Below the pieces are notes generated by a model. It made no database searches. It was not told the DNA's origin and was given only the letters and a program-made list of their open reading frames with translations. This document shows, in pieces, positions 34,446-44,691 of a stretch of DNA of 64,000 nucleotides. Position 1 is the first letter of the stretch; each line of letters begins with the position of its first letter. Source of the DNA: Dendrocalamus latiflorus (Eukaryota > Streptophyta > Magnoliopsida > Poales > Poaceae); the NCBI GenBank assembly GCA_017311315.1, contig CM029610.1, positions 7,056,387 to 7,120,386 on the forward strand, in the 5' to 3' direction. A program made the translations under genes and the position numbers.

Positions 34446-34583
34446 ACCCTTCGGACGGGTGGCAGCGGAGGTTGGCGCCTAAGTCGAAGCCGAGGCGCGC
34501 GCGCTCCGTCCCCTACCCTTCGAACGGGTGGCAGTGGAGGCTGGCGCCTAGCTCGAAGTAGACGCGCGCCGCTCCGTCCCTGC
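34446..34583 (+). repeat. Direct duplication of about 68 bp
   Basis: CTACCCTTCGRACGGGTGGC starts at about 34446 and again at about 34515. Each is followed by a GGCGCCTA...GCGCGC...CTCCGTCCC segment. A third partial GGCGCC occurs just after. It lies at the left limit of the Gypsy element, upstream of the antisense gene. Confidence 0.75.
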
Positions 34584-34983
34584 GCTGAGATCGGAGCTTG
34601 GCGCCGGTATGGTTGCGCTCCGGGGCTATTGTGACCTTGCAGGCTGGTAGTGCGCTTTTAATGGCGGCTGGAATCACGCCGACGCCTGGCCTGGCCAGAA
34701 GTCAGGCTGTCGCGTCGTGCAGTCTGCCATTCTGCAGGTGGGACACGTGGCGACTCACGACTGGTGCGTCGTGGGATGTGAGCGGTTGCGTGACCGCGGC
34801 CGTTCACCTCGTCCCCCGAGAAGTTGGACGCGTGTTGAAGGCGTGGAGGCGTTGTGCGCTGCTTGGCCACCTACCCGGCACGGCCCTCTAGGTCTCGGCG
34901 GTTCTTCTTTCCAAATCTTGGACAGCCGAATCGCTGCGAATTTGATCTGTCTGTGTGTTGAGCCATATGATAGGCGAGCGGCC

Positions 34984-34990
34984 TTTATAA
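34984..34990 (+). promoter_or_regulatory. TATA box of the antisense gene in the Gypsy element
   Basis: TTTATAA lies 133 bp upstream of the ATG at 35123, and a pyrimidine-rich leader (35080-35117) follows. It is positioned to drive transcription opposite to the element's own RNA. Confidence 0.5.
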
Positions 34991-35122
34991 GGTGCTAGTG
35001 TTGAGGTGGAGGCACCCTTTCTTGCTTGGCTTTTTGATCTGCCGCTTTGCTTCCGCCCGTGCTAATTGTCGCGCCAGTTGCTCCTTTCCCTGCTTCTTCT
35101 TCTTCCCTTGTCGCGAAGAGCG

Positions 35123-37841
35123 ATGGCTAGCCATGACGATGCCACCTACCATCCCCGCAGCGGTTCCTTGCCTAGCCAGGGCGAGGCGTCCCATCCTTCC
35201 AAGGAGTACAAACTGGTGCCGCGGGGGAGCTCGCGCGCCAACAAGTGGTGGAACGCTATGGAGCACTCGGGAGGCTGCTGCTCCCGTGTGCTGGGGAAGA
35301 GCCGCATGACTGAAGGGATGCTGCAGCGACTTGTAGATGAGGGGAAGATCGTGGATCGCAATGGGGCTCGCCTACCCCGCCGGGACGAGACGGAGCCGAA
35401 GCCCGGGGCAATGGAGGCGATTGTTTTTGTCGCGTTCTTCGATGCCGGCCTTCGAATGCCCTCCACGTTGTTCGTGGGCGAAGTTCTGTGGGCCTACAAG
35501 TTGGAGCTAGCCCAGTTGACGCCCCACGCGATACTCCGCCTAGCTCTCTTCACGTGGGCGATGCGGACCGAGGGGTGGCGTCCCAGCGCGAGCTTATTCG
35601 CCACACTGCACGACGCACACTGTCGACCCAGAAAGGTTGACGGGGCGGTGTCCAACTTCGGCGGTGTGGACTTCGTGCTCCGGGCATCATGCGCGATGTT
35701 GTTCCCTATGCCAGCCTCGTCGGGGCAATGGGCGTCCGGCTGGACTCGACGGTGGTTCTATTACACCGTGACCGACAAGAGCGGAATGCATTGCCGAGGT
35801 GGGCCGATCTCATTTAACAGCACGCCGAGTCTGAAGGCGGAGATTGACGACACGCGAAAGCTACAGAGTCTTTTCGGTGTCGCCCGTCGAATGAGCGTGC
35901 GCGACTTAGCCGAGGAGTTCACAATGTATGGGGCGGCACCACTCTCCTCCCGGGGGAAGTATGTTGGACAGAACAGCCCCCGCGAGGACGGGTTCGATCC
36001 ATCCGTATCTCGCCTGCTTCCGCCCTCCGCTCCTTGTAAGTCGCTCAGCACGCTTTACGCGCGCCATTGTATCTGTTTGGCTTCCGCCTGACTGACGTGA
36101 TCTCGTACGCAGTGGCTCGGCTAGAAGATGCGGAGCGGGCGGTTGCGGCGCTCCTCGGCCCGTACACGCTTAAGGAGCACCAGGCTCGCGAGGCCGCAGT
36201 CAAGGCGGCTAAGCAGGGGCGGATAAACCGCACCTGCGAGCGGCACCTCATGCCGACGCCCACGAGCCCGTGCTCATGGGCATCGTTGAGTTGGAACTCG
36301 TCAACCCGGGGGTCGCGTCGTTCCTGGCGAGAAAATCACGGCTGAAGGTGGGTTATCAACCGCAGCGGCCGACGAGGGTGCGCCCCCTACAGAGGAAGCC
36401 GCGGGGGCGACGGTAACCGTAGCTGGTGTTGCCGCGGAAGAATCGCCTGTGCCACCGCAGGCGAAACGCCCTCGGACTCAGTCCCCGCCGCCAGCGAGGG
36501 GCCGATACGCCGTTGCGGGACCTTGCCGCGGGATTACAGCGTCTGGCGCGGCCGAGAAGACCTCCTCCCCGACCGTCGAGGCGCCCGGCTCCCCCTGGGT
36601 AGTCGAACCGGCGCCACTTCCTACCGCAACAAGGGGCGCAGGAGGTAGGCGTGAGTCCCTTTCTTCACCTGACTTCGCGAGACTCTCTCCGATCTGCTCG
36701 CTCATTCTGCCAACATTAGATGAGACGAAGTCTCCCGGACGTGGCGAAGGATCGAGCAGCGGAGGTATGCGCGAAGTCGGAAGCCTTGTGCAGGGTGCCC
36801 CCGCAGGTGTCCGCCGTTGTTGACGTGGTCGTGGCCTCGGTAAATCCTGGCGCGTTGGGGCCGGGCCTCGCTCGCTCGGACTTCCTCCCTCGCCCGGAGA
36901 TATTTTGCGACCTTACCGCAGCCGCAGAACGTGCCGACAACGGCCTCGACCAGGAGATGTTGTCGTCATGCGAGGGGGAACTCCTAGCGCTCACGCTACA
37001 GGCCTCCGAGATGAGGGTAAATATGTGCGCTTCAGCTTTGTAAGGTCCTGCTGGACGCCTGCTGATTTGTTGTTTTTGCCAGACGCTTGCCCTCAGCCGG
37101 TCCTTTGACGAGGCCCGCGTTCGGGAGCGGAGGGCTCTGGAAGCCAGCCTTCGTGAAGCAAGCAATGCTCTCGCCGCGAAGGATGAAGAACTTCACGCGC
37201 TGGAGGGCGCCATGGCGGCCGCAGAACTCGAGGCCACGGGAGCCAAGTGCGCCGTGGCTGAGGAGCGCGCCGCCTTTGTGCAGCGGATCGCCGTCCTAGA
37301 AGGGGAGAACGCCCAGCTGGCGGAGTCTGCTGCCGAGAATAGCCTCGTCCTGGAAAATGCGTCCACGTCGGCGTGGCGGGCCATGGAGTCTCTGAACCAG
37401 GCCCTCCGAGATCTGTGCATCAGAGTGCCGTACACTACGCACGGGCCGGAGGCCCTGTCAGAGACGCTCGGGTTGATTGAGGAGGGGGCCGCCGTTGCTC
37501 TTCGTGGTGCCAGAACGTTTGGCGAGCACTGCGGCTATCTTGGTGCGTGCTTCGCCCTCGCCCTGCTTCACACTCGTGGGTGTAGACATACCCATGAGCT
37601 ATCAAATCCTCAACTGGATCTTCCCGACCGACCAGAGGTCATGTCGGACGCCATCCGCTCCATCGAGCCTAGCCTGCAGAACTTCCATCAACGGATCTGG
37701 GGCCGCTTTGGGGAAGATGCAGTGAGGGTCGCCGTGCAGCAGACGCTGCATGGGGAGGGGGACCTGCTCCAGTGGCTCGAAAGGGTCCTTCAGCGTCACG
37801 GCGACGACGGCACGGGTTCGTCCGCACCGCGCCAAGGCTGA
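35123..37841 (+). CDS. Antisense additional gene of Tat element (PF04195-like)
   Basis: Runs opposite to gag-pol, from ATG 35123 (MASHDDATYHPRSGS) to a stop at 37841. Exon 1 encodes a domain like the 'putative gypsy type transposon' family PF04195: MPSTLFVGEVLWAYKLELAQ, LTPHAILRLALFTWAMRTEG. A GTAAGT...ACGCAG intron (36036-36112) is visible, and another at 37017-37082 keeps the frame exactly. The middle part (36113-36719) changes frame and is either another intron or a lesion. The C-terminal part (37083-37841) is Ala/Glu-rich and probably coiled-coil (RRALEASLREASNALAAKDE). Related extra ORFs are known in Tat elements, and their function is unknown. An in-frame ATG at 35066 would add 19 residues. 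I prefer 35123, which has the longer leader after the TATA box. Confidence 0.7.
36036..36112 (+). other. Predicted intron in the antisense gene
   Basis: Canonical GTAAGT donor (36036) and GTACGCAG acceptor (36112), 77 bp. Splicing changes the frame from one ending in SAPCK to one reading LARLEDAERAVAALLGPYT. Confidence 0.6.
37017..37082 (+). other. Second predicted intron in the antisense gene
   Basis: Donor GG|GTAAAT and acceptor TTTTTGCCAG, 66 bp. Removing it joins LQASEMR to TLALSRSFDEARVRE without a frame change. Unspliced, the frame stops at 37043. Confidence 0.65.
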
Positions 37842-37964
37842 GCGGTTGGTCGGGTAGGGCAGGGGGATAATGCACTGGTTCTTACGCTTGTAACCTTGTA
37901 ACCCCCTTTACTTTTGCAATGAATCCAAGTAGTACCTTATTGTTGGTGTTACCTGCCGCCGAAC

Positions 37965-39160
37965 GCGAAGGGGAGAAGACCTCCGCACCTTGTTTATACT
38001 CCGTAGAGCGCGCAGGGAGGGCATCCGCGTCTTATTCAAAGTATGGACCGGCGCGTGCGGAGGCGAACCCCGCCGCTACGACTTTCTTTATAGTCCGGAG
38101 ACTTGCGCGTGCGGAGGCGGACCTCAACGCTACGTCGTGTTTAAAGTCCGTAGACTAGCGCGTGCGGAGGCGGACCTCGACGCTACGACTTCCTTTATAG
38201 TCCGGAGACTCGCGCGTGCGGAGGCTGAGCTCAACGCTACGTCTTATTTAAAGTCCGTGGACTGGTGCGTGCGGAGGTGGACCTCGACGCTACGACTTCC
38301 TTTATAGTTCGGAGACTCGCGCGTGCGGAAGCTGAGCTCAACGCTACGTCTTATTCAAAGTCCGTGGACTGGTGCGTGCGGAGGCGGACCTCGACGCTAC
38401 GACTTCCTTTATAGTCCGGAGACTCGCGCGTGCGGAAGCTGAGCTCAACGCTACGTCTTATTTAAAGTCCGTGGACTGGTGCGTGCGGAAGCTGAGCTCA
38501 ACGCTACGTCTTATTTATACTCCGTAGAGTGCGCGCGGAGGCGTCCCCCCGCTGCGTCTTATTTATACTCCGTAGAGTGCGTGCGGAGGCGGACCTCGAC
38601 GCTACGTCTTATTTAAAGTCCGTAGACTAGTGCGTGCGGAGCTAGGCTCGACGCTACGTCTTATTTATAGTTCGTAGACTGTCGTGTGCGGAGCTAGGCT
38701 CGACGCTACGTCTTATTTAAAGTCCGTAGACTGGTGTGTGCGGAGCTAGGCTCGACGCTACGTCTTATTTATAGTCCGTAGACTGTCGCGTGCGGAGCTA
38801 GGCTCGACGCTACGTCTTATTTAAAGTCCGTGGACTAGTGCGTGCGGAGGCGGACCTCGATGCTACGTCTTACTTTATAGTCCGGAGACTCGCGCGTGCG
38901 GAGGCAAACCTCGACGCTACGTCTTATTTAAAGTTCGTGGACTAGTGCGTGCGGAGGCGGACCTCGACGCTACGTCTTACTTTATAGTCCGGAGACTCGC
39001 GCGTGCGGAGGCAAACCTCGACGCTACGTCTTATTTAAAGTCCGTAGACTGGTGCGTGCGGAGCTAGGCTCGACGCTACGTCTTATTTATAGTCCGTAGA
39101 CTGTCGCGTGCCGAGCTAGGCTCGACGCTACGTCTTATTTAAAGTCCGTGGACTTTGTTC
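37965..39160 (-). repeat. Tandem array of about 54-bp units in Gypsy 3' region
   Basis: About 22 units of roughly 50-54 bp carrying GTGCGGAGGCGGACCTCGAC, then GCTACGTCTTATTTA and A(A/T)AGTCCGTRGACT. Two subtypes (TTTAAAGTCCGTGGACT and TTTATAGTCCGGAGACT) tend to alternate, giving a dimer of about 107 bp in the left half. Each unit holds the dyad AGTC-CGTA-GACT. Variable tandem repeats at this place, between pol and the 3' LTR, are characteristic of Tat elements and are known seeds of satellite DNA. Confidence 0.92.
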
Positions 39161-40671
39161 TGCTCCGCGCGGACAGGGGATGCTTTCGGAACAGCAACCT
39201 TTATTGAACTCCCGTTTGCGCGGGCGAGCATCGCATAACAAAGGGCTGGTGGCTCTACGCTTGCTGTCCTGCTTCTAGGCGTAGTACGGCCGCAACCTGT
39301 CCGCGTTCCATGTGTGCCGGAGGGCTTGTCCTTCGAGCGTGGCGAGGCGGTACGCCCCCTTCGGCAATGCCTCCACCACGATGTACGGGCCTTCCCACTT
39401 GGACTCCAGCTTGCCAACGGTCTCCGCCTGGAGCGCCACTCTGAGAACGAGATCCCCAGGCTTGAACCCCCGCGGGCATATAGAGCGGTCCCGAGTACGC
39501 ATTGTCTGCCGCGCATACTTCTCGACATGGTGGGCTGCATCTGCCCGTGTCCCGTCGAGGAGGCCCAAGGACACACGGCGCTCCTCTTCGGGTGCTTGGA
39601 CGAGGACCCTCCGCGAGCCGGCCTTGATTTCCTCGGCGTCACCGCTTCGTCACCGAAAAGGAGTTTGAACGGCGTGAATCCCGTCGGGCGCGTTACCGTT
39701 GTGCGAAGCGACCATAGAACGCTGTGAAGCTCGCTTGACCACTTGCCCTTCGGCAATCCGACTAGGCGCTTTTTGATGGCGGCGGAGATGGCGCCATTCG
39801 CCCGTTCGACCGCCCCGTTGGACTGGAGATGCCCTACTGAGGCGAATCGGAGGGTGATGCCCATGCTGTCACAATAGTCTTTGAAGAGGGTGGCGTCGAA
39901 CTGCAGGCCATTGTCAACCGTGAGCTCCCGGGGCACACCGAAGCGACATATGATGTTTTGCCATAGGAAGCGCTATATGGCCGCAGAAGTTACTTTGGCC
40001 AGGGCGACCGCTTCCGGCCATCTGGAGAAATACTCCAGCGCGACTACCACGAACCGGAGGTCCCCTGGAGCTCGGGCAAGTGGTCCTACTATATCAAGGC
40101 CCCAGCGTGCCAGTGGCCACACCGGGGGAATGGGGTTGAGGCTCGTCGGGGGCCTGCGGATGATGCGCGCCATCCACTGGCACCCTTGGCACCGACGGAC
40201 GAGGTCCTGGGCGTCGGTGATGGCCGTTGGCCAGTAGAAGCCTTGCCTGAACACCTTGCCGACTAATGACCTTGGTGCCAGGTGGGATCGGCACACGCCC
40301 GCGTGGATCTCCGCCAGGAGCTCCTTTCCCCCCTCGGCCGAGAGGCAGCGCAGGAGCGGTGCGCAAACCCCTCTCTTGTAGAGCATCCCTTCGAACACCT
40401 GGAAGGACCGTGCGCGGTGCTGCAAGCGCCGAAGCTCGGCGGGGTCCTCTGGCTCGGCGATGCCTTGCAAGAAATTGAAGATGGGCTCTCGCCAATCTCC
40501 TGGCCGATCAATGCGGTGGACGAGTGCCGCGTCCCGGTTGTCTTGCGCGATGGCCGCCTGCGCTAATATCTCGTAAAACGCCCCCTCAGGGGGGCAGTTG
40601 CTGGCTGGCCGCCTTAGCGAGGGCGTCGGCCTGCTCATTCTCCGCGCGGGGGATGGCCTTGACGGTGACAC
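39139..40671 (-). pseudogene. Gypsy integrase region, interrupted by a stop
   Basis: From 40671 the frame shows the HHCC zinc region (HAGVCRSHLAPRSLVGKVFR, then CQGCQW) and the start of the DDE core (GLDIVGPLARAPG, VVVALEYFSRWPEAV). It stops after AKVTSAAI at 39973. Translation of the remainder continues in the same frame after one stop: PRELTVDNGLQFDA (second catalytic Asp), then SNGAVERANGAISAAIKKRL (catalytic Glu) and the C-terminal region to 39139. A one-base shift separates it from the RNase H frame upstream, in a run of C near 40590. The enzyme would insert cDNA in an intact copy; here it is broken. Confidence 0.9.
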
Positions 40672-42583
40672 CCAAAAAGTGCCTTTCCCTCACCCTCACC
40701 GCCGCGAGGTACTTGGCCAACTCAGGGTCCTTGGCTTGATATGACTTGTCCACATGGCCAGCCACCAAGCGCGAGTCGGTGCGGACCAACACCCGTCTCG
40801 CGCCGACTGCCTTGAGCTTCGCCAGGCCGAAGAGCAGTGCCTCGTATTCAGCCATGTTGTTGGTGGCGGGGAAGGCAAGGCGCGCCGAGTATAGCAGACG
40901 CTGTCCTTCGGGCGTGACGATCACTGCCCCTACGCCCGCGCCGGCGATGTTGTAAGCGCCGTCGATTGTAAGCGTCCAGACGGGATCATCGTGCGTCTGG
41001 ACGGGTTGAGCTGGCGGGGTCCATTCGGCGAGAAAATCCGCCAGGACTTGGGATTTGATTGCCGTTCGCGAGGCATACGTCAAGGAGAAGGGAGCGGCAG
41101 CCCATTTGCCGATGCGCCCTGTGGACTCCTTGTTGTGTAGCATCTCTGCCAGGGGGAATGAGGAAGGCACTGTGATCGGGTGGGCCAAAAAATAATGCCG
41201 AAGCTTCCTGGAGGCCATGACCAGCGCGTAGGCGAGCTTCTCAAGCTCCGTGTATCTTGTCTTGGCGCTTTGGAGGGCTTCGGAGACAAAGTAGACGGGC
41301 CGCTGCATGGCGCCTTCTTCTAAGACGAGGACGGCGCTGACCGCGGTGGCTGACGCGGCCAGATAGAGCAGGAGGGGAGCCTCTGGTGCTGGGGCGACCA
41401 GAGTGGGGAGGCTTGCCAGGTGCTGCTTGAGCTCGTTGAAGGCCTTCGCGCAATCTCCGTCGCAACGAAATCCATCGCACCCGCGGAGTGTCTTGAAAAA
41501 CGGCAGGCCTCGCTCCGCCGCCCTGGATAGGAAGCGGCTTAATGCTGCCATGCGGCCCGCCAGCCTCTGGACCTCCCTCGTTGTCTTGGGCGGCTCCATA
41601 CCCAGGATGACGTCTACTTTGTCGGGGTTCGCCTGGATGCCCCGTCCGGACACGAGGAAACCTAGGAGTTTGCCCGCCTGCACCCCGAAGACGCATTTGT
41701 CGGGGTTGAGCTTAATGCCCGCCTTCCGGAGATTGTCGAAGGTCTCCTGGAGGTCCCGGCCATGCAGAGCAAGCTGCCGAGTTTTGACCACCACGTCATT
41801 GACGTAGGCTTTGACATTCCTCCCGAGCTGGGCGGCCAGGGCAATGGCGACGAGACGGGTGAAGGTAGCGCCTGCATTCTTCAAACCAAAGGGCATTCTG
41901 ACGAAGCAGAACGTCCCAAGTGGTGTGATGAAACTGGTCTTCTCCTCGTCGTCTTCGGCCATGTATACCTGGTGGAAGCCGGAATAGGCGTCCAGGAAAC
42001 TCATGAGTTCGCACCCAGCGGTGGCGTCGACCAGTTGATCGATGCGCGGCAAGGGGTAATTATCCTTCGGGCACGCCTTGTTGAGTGCCGTGAAGTCGAT
42101 GCACATACGCCAGGCCCCGCTGGCCTTTTTGACTAGCACCGGGTTAGCGAGCCACTCTGGATGGTGGACCTCGCGGATGACCCCGGCGTGAAGAAGCTTC
42201 ACCACCTCTGTTTTGGCCGCCTGCTGCCGATCCATCGACATACGCCGGAGCCTTTGCTTGACCGGCTTGGCGTCGGGGCGGACCGCCAAGCGATGCTCGA
42301 TTAGTGCTCGGTCTACACCCTTGATGTCCTCCGGGGACCATGCGAAAATGTCAACGTTGTTCTGAAGCACTCGGAGCAGATCCCGCTCGACCCCCGGTGG
42401 GAGCCCCTCGCCGATGGACACAAACTGCCCCTCCGCCTGGAGTGGCACCTTCTTGACTCCGCCCTCGGGCTGAGGCTTGGGCGTCCATCCGGGGGCGGAG
42501 GGCCCGCCGCCGAGCGTGCCGGAGAGGGCATGCACCGGGCGAAGACGGTGATAACACCCTCCGGGCCCGGAAGCTTCACACAC
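40586..42583 (-). pseudogene. Gypsy reverse transcriptase and two RNase H domains
   Basis: An open frame of 665 codons. RT blocks in order: VRPDAKPVKQRLRRM, VVKLLHAGVIREVHHPEWL, WRMCIDFTALNKACPKD, LMSFLDAYSGFHQVYM, FCFVRMPFGLKNAGATFTR, then the active-site position AYVNDVVVKT. This reads VND where YVDD is expected, so a catalytic aspartate is changed. The connection RNase H follows (VYFVSEALQSAKTRYTELEK, LRHYFLAHPITV). A second RNase H of the archaeal type comes after (WTLTIDGAYNIAGAGVGAVI, ATNNMAEYEALL, VRTDSRLVAGHV), a mark of the Tat lineage. The first codons overlap gag in another frame, showing a frameshift near 42.5 kb. Confidence 0.92.
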
Positions 42584-44637
42584 AAAAAGGCGTAGTGTGG
42601 GATCGCCTCGAAGGAGTTGATGGCGGGTCGACCCAGTATGGCGTTGTAGGGATGTGGGATATCGACGACGTCGAAGATGACATGCTCGGTCCGGATGTTA
42701 CCCTTGTTGCCCTCCTGACGGAAAGTGACCGGAAGGGACACGTGCCCCAAGGCCTGCAGCGGTTGACCCCCGAAGCCTTGAAGTGGAGCCCCCGGCTGCT
42801 CTAGCTGGCTTCGGGGGATCCCCATACGGTCGAGGGCCTCTGCGAACAAGATATTCGCGGAGCTTCCCCCGTCGACAAGGACGCGCCTGACGTCACAGCG
42901 GGCTATGTGGGCCTGGATGACTAGAGGGTCTTGGTGAGGGTACTCCACACCCCTGGCGTCGTTGAAGTCGAAGGTGATGTTGCGGGGCAGCATCCACAGT
43001 TGCGGCTGCTCCCCGGGGGCTTTTGAGGAGGAGCCTCCGGTGATGACGCCGACGGTGCGATGCTGCGCGCCCTCCGTTGCGGTGGCTCGTATGGGCCTAC
43101 CCCTTGGGTGCCCCGCGTGGGCTCCAGCGAGGGGCCGAGGAGGCAGAGCCCGAGACCCGGCCATCACCCTCCGCAGCTCCATAACCGCGGTGCATGCCCT
43201 TGTGTAATGATCACCGTAGCCGTGTACCTCGCACCACTTGCCATAGTGTAGGAGCTCTTGTTCTGCGTGGGGTTGGCCGCCGCAATCAAGTCCGCCTTCC
43301 GATCCCCGGTCTCCCCTCCGGGAGGCGGGGTCGGATCCTTGGCGGGCGCTCTCGGTGTCGAGGACATGATGGGCCGCCTGCGACCTGCGCTGGCGGCGCC
43401 GAGGTTTATGCCTGCTCCTTGAAGAGCCTTCCTGTACCCCGGTATCGCTGCCTCGGGGAGGGCCTCCTCGGGGCTCTCGGCTGCGGCCCTGCTTCGAGGA
43501 GGGACCACCCGTCCCCACTTCGCGCGGGGGGCGCTCCTCATGGGCGAGGCCGAGGGCGGTAATGCTGCGTCTTCGCGCATCCTCCTCCGCCCGCGCGTAC
43601 TCGTCCATTTTGTCGAAGAGCTTGGCGACTGTCTTGATTGGCCTCCGCGCGTTGTACTCGGCCATCGGGCCCGGACGAAGGCCCTGTATGGCTGCATTAA
43701 CGACGGTGGTTTCATTAATGTCTTTTACTTGGCACCGGATCTTGGCGAAGCGCTTGAGGTAGTCTCGGAGCTTCTCCGAGGGTCTTTGCTTCACGGCGAA
43801 GAGTTGGTCCGTATCAACTCGCTCGACGTAGTTTCCTTGGAAGTTGTTGTGAAGGCGGACGCGAAGCTGCTCCCACGCGTAGATGGAGCCCGACTCTATG
43901 GTAAAGAACCAAGAGAGCGCCGCTCCTTGCAGCGCGAGGGGGAGTCCCTTCGCCTTCGTGGTGTCGTCTCCGCCCGCGGCTTCGATCGCGGTTTCGTACA
44001 CGCGCACGAACTCACGGGGGTCCGTGTCGCCTTTGTACGAGTCGACGGCGCTAGGGAACTTGAGGTCTTCGGGCCATGCCGCCTGCTGCAGCTCCGCCGA
44101 AAGCGGGGACTCCGGATCTACGCGTCTCAGCGGCACGCGGCTAGCTGCGGGGGCTTCGCGACTGTCCGTCCCCTCCGGCGTGGGCTCGGGCGCGATTAGT
44201 GGCGCGGCCTGCTGGCTCCGAGCCTCTTGTATATCTCGGACGGCTCCGCGAAGGTCCCCTAGTTCCTGCTGGAACGCGTTGAGGGCTGCTAGTAGGGCGC
44301 CTTCCACCGCAAGTGCTGTCGGGGCCGCCGGAACACCCAGCGGGCAGGTCGGTGCAGGGACCCTCGCCGCACGATCTCCGGATCCGCCGGATGCTTCGTT
44401 GCGGCTACCCCCGGCCGTCGGATCCGCGCTGCCGGCGAGGGCGGCGGGGGCTGTCGTTGTAGCGGCGCTGGCGGGGCCGGTCGTTGTAGCGCGAGCGTCG
44501 ACGCCCGCGACCACCGCGCCTATGCCGCCGCCAGCTCCTTCGGTGGCCGATGCCGAAGCCCTGGTATTCACGCGCCGCTCCGATCCAGCCGTCTTCCTTC
44601 CCTTCGCCGCCGCCGACGAAGCTTTTTTCGGTGCCAT
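42313..44637 (-). CDS. Gypsy gag-protease polyprotein, 774 codons
   Basis: Starts at ATG 44637 (MAPKKASSAAAKGRKTAGS), 55 bp after the LTR. An Ala/Gly-rich head is followed by the retrotransposon gag domain at about residues 190-350 (FPSAVDSYKGDTDPREFVRV, ALSWFFTIESGSIYAWEQL, LRDYLKRFAKIRCQV). Then come a basic region and a Cys/His motif (WCEVHGYGDHYTRAC). The aspartic protease is at about residues 575-680, with the active-site motif VDGGSSANIL and the later YNAILGRPAINSF. The tail after about 42.5 kb is out of frame with pol, so the last approximately 70 residues are not native. Forms the particle core and processes the polyprotein in intact copies. Confidence 0.88.
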   Translation of the reverse strand: MAPKKASSAAAKGRKTAGSERRVNTRASASATEGAGGGIGAVVAGVDARATTTGPASAATTTAPAALAGSADPTAGGSRNEASGGSGDRAARVPAPTCPLGVPAAPTALAVEGALLAALNAFQQELGDLRGAVRDIQEARSQQAAPLIAPEPTPEGTDSREAPAASRVPLRRVDPESPLSAELQQAAWPEDLKFPSAVDSYKGDTDPREFVRVYETAIEAAGGDDTTKAKGLPLALQGAALSWFFTIESGSIYAWEQLRVRLHNNFQGNYVERVDTDQLFAVKQRPSEKLRDYLKRFAKIRCQVKDINETTVVNAAIQGLRPGPMAEYNARRPIKTVAKLFDKMDEYARAEEDARRRSITALGLAHEERPPREVGTGGPSSKQGRSREPRGGPPRGSDTGVQEGSSRSRHKPRRRQRRSQAAHHVLDTESARQGSDPASRRGDRGSEGGLDCGGQPHAEQELLHYGKWCEVHGYGDHYTRACTAVMELRRVMAGSRALPPRPLAGAHAGHPRGRPIRATATEGAQHRTVGVITGGSSSKAPGEQPQLWMLPRNITFDFNDARGVEYPHQDPLVIQAHIARCDVRRVLVDGGSSANILFAEALDRMGIPRSQLEQPGAPLQGFGGQPLQALGHVSLPVTFRQEGNKGNIRTEHVIFDVVDIPHPYNAILGRPAINSFEAIPHYAFLCVKLPGPEGVITVFARCMPSPARSAAGPPPPDGRPSLSPRAESRRCHSRRRGSLCPSARGSHRGSSGICSECFRTTLTFSHGPRRTSRV

Positions 44638-44671
44638 CCTTCTTCTTCGGTCTTCAGGCTTGCTCCTGTCC

Positions 44672-44689
44672 TCCCCACGGACGGCGCCA
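44672..44689 (-). promoter_or_regulatory. Gypsy primer-binding site
   Basis: On the minus strand TGGCGCCGTCCGTGGGGA follows the LTR end (...CCACAACA) by two bases. This is the usual TGGCGCC-type site of grass Gypsy elements. Confidence 0.8.
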
Positions 44690-44691
44690 AC

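Noticed and set aside
34598..34998. Open frames upstream of the antisense gene
   Set aside because: GC-rich non-coding leader and promoter region; several overlapping frames with no similarity.
37965..39160. CRISPR-like appearance of the 54-bp repeats
   Set aside because: Units are contiguous with no unique spacers, lie in a plant retrotransposon, and vary as tandem satellites do.
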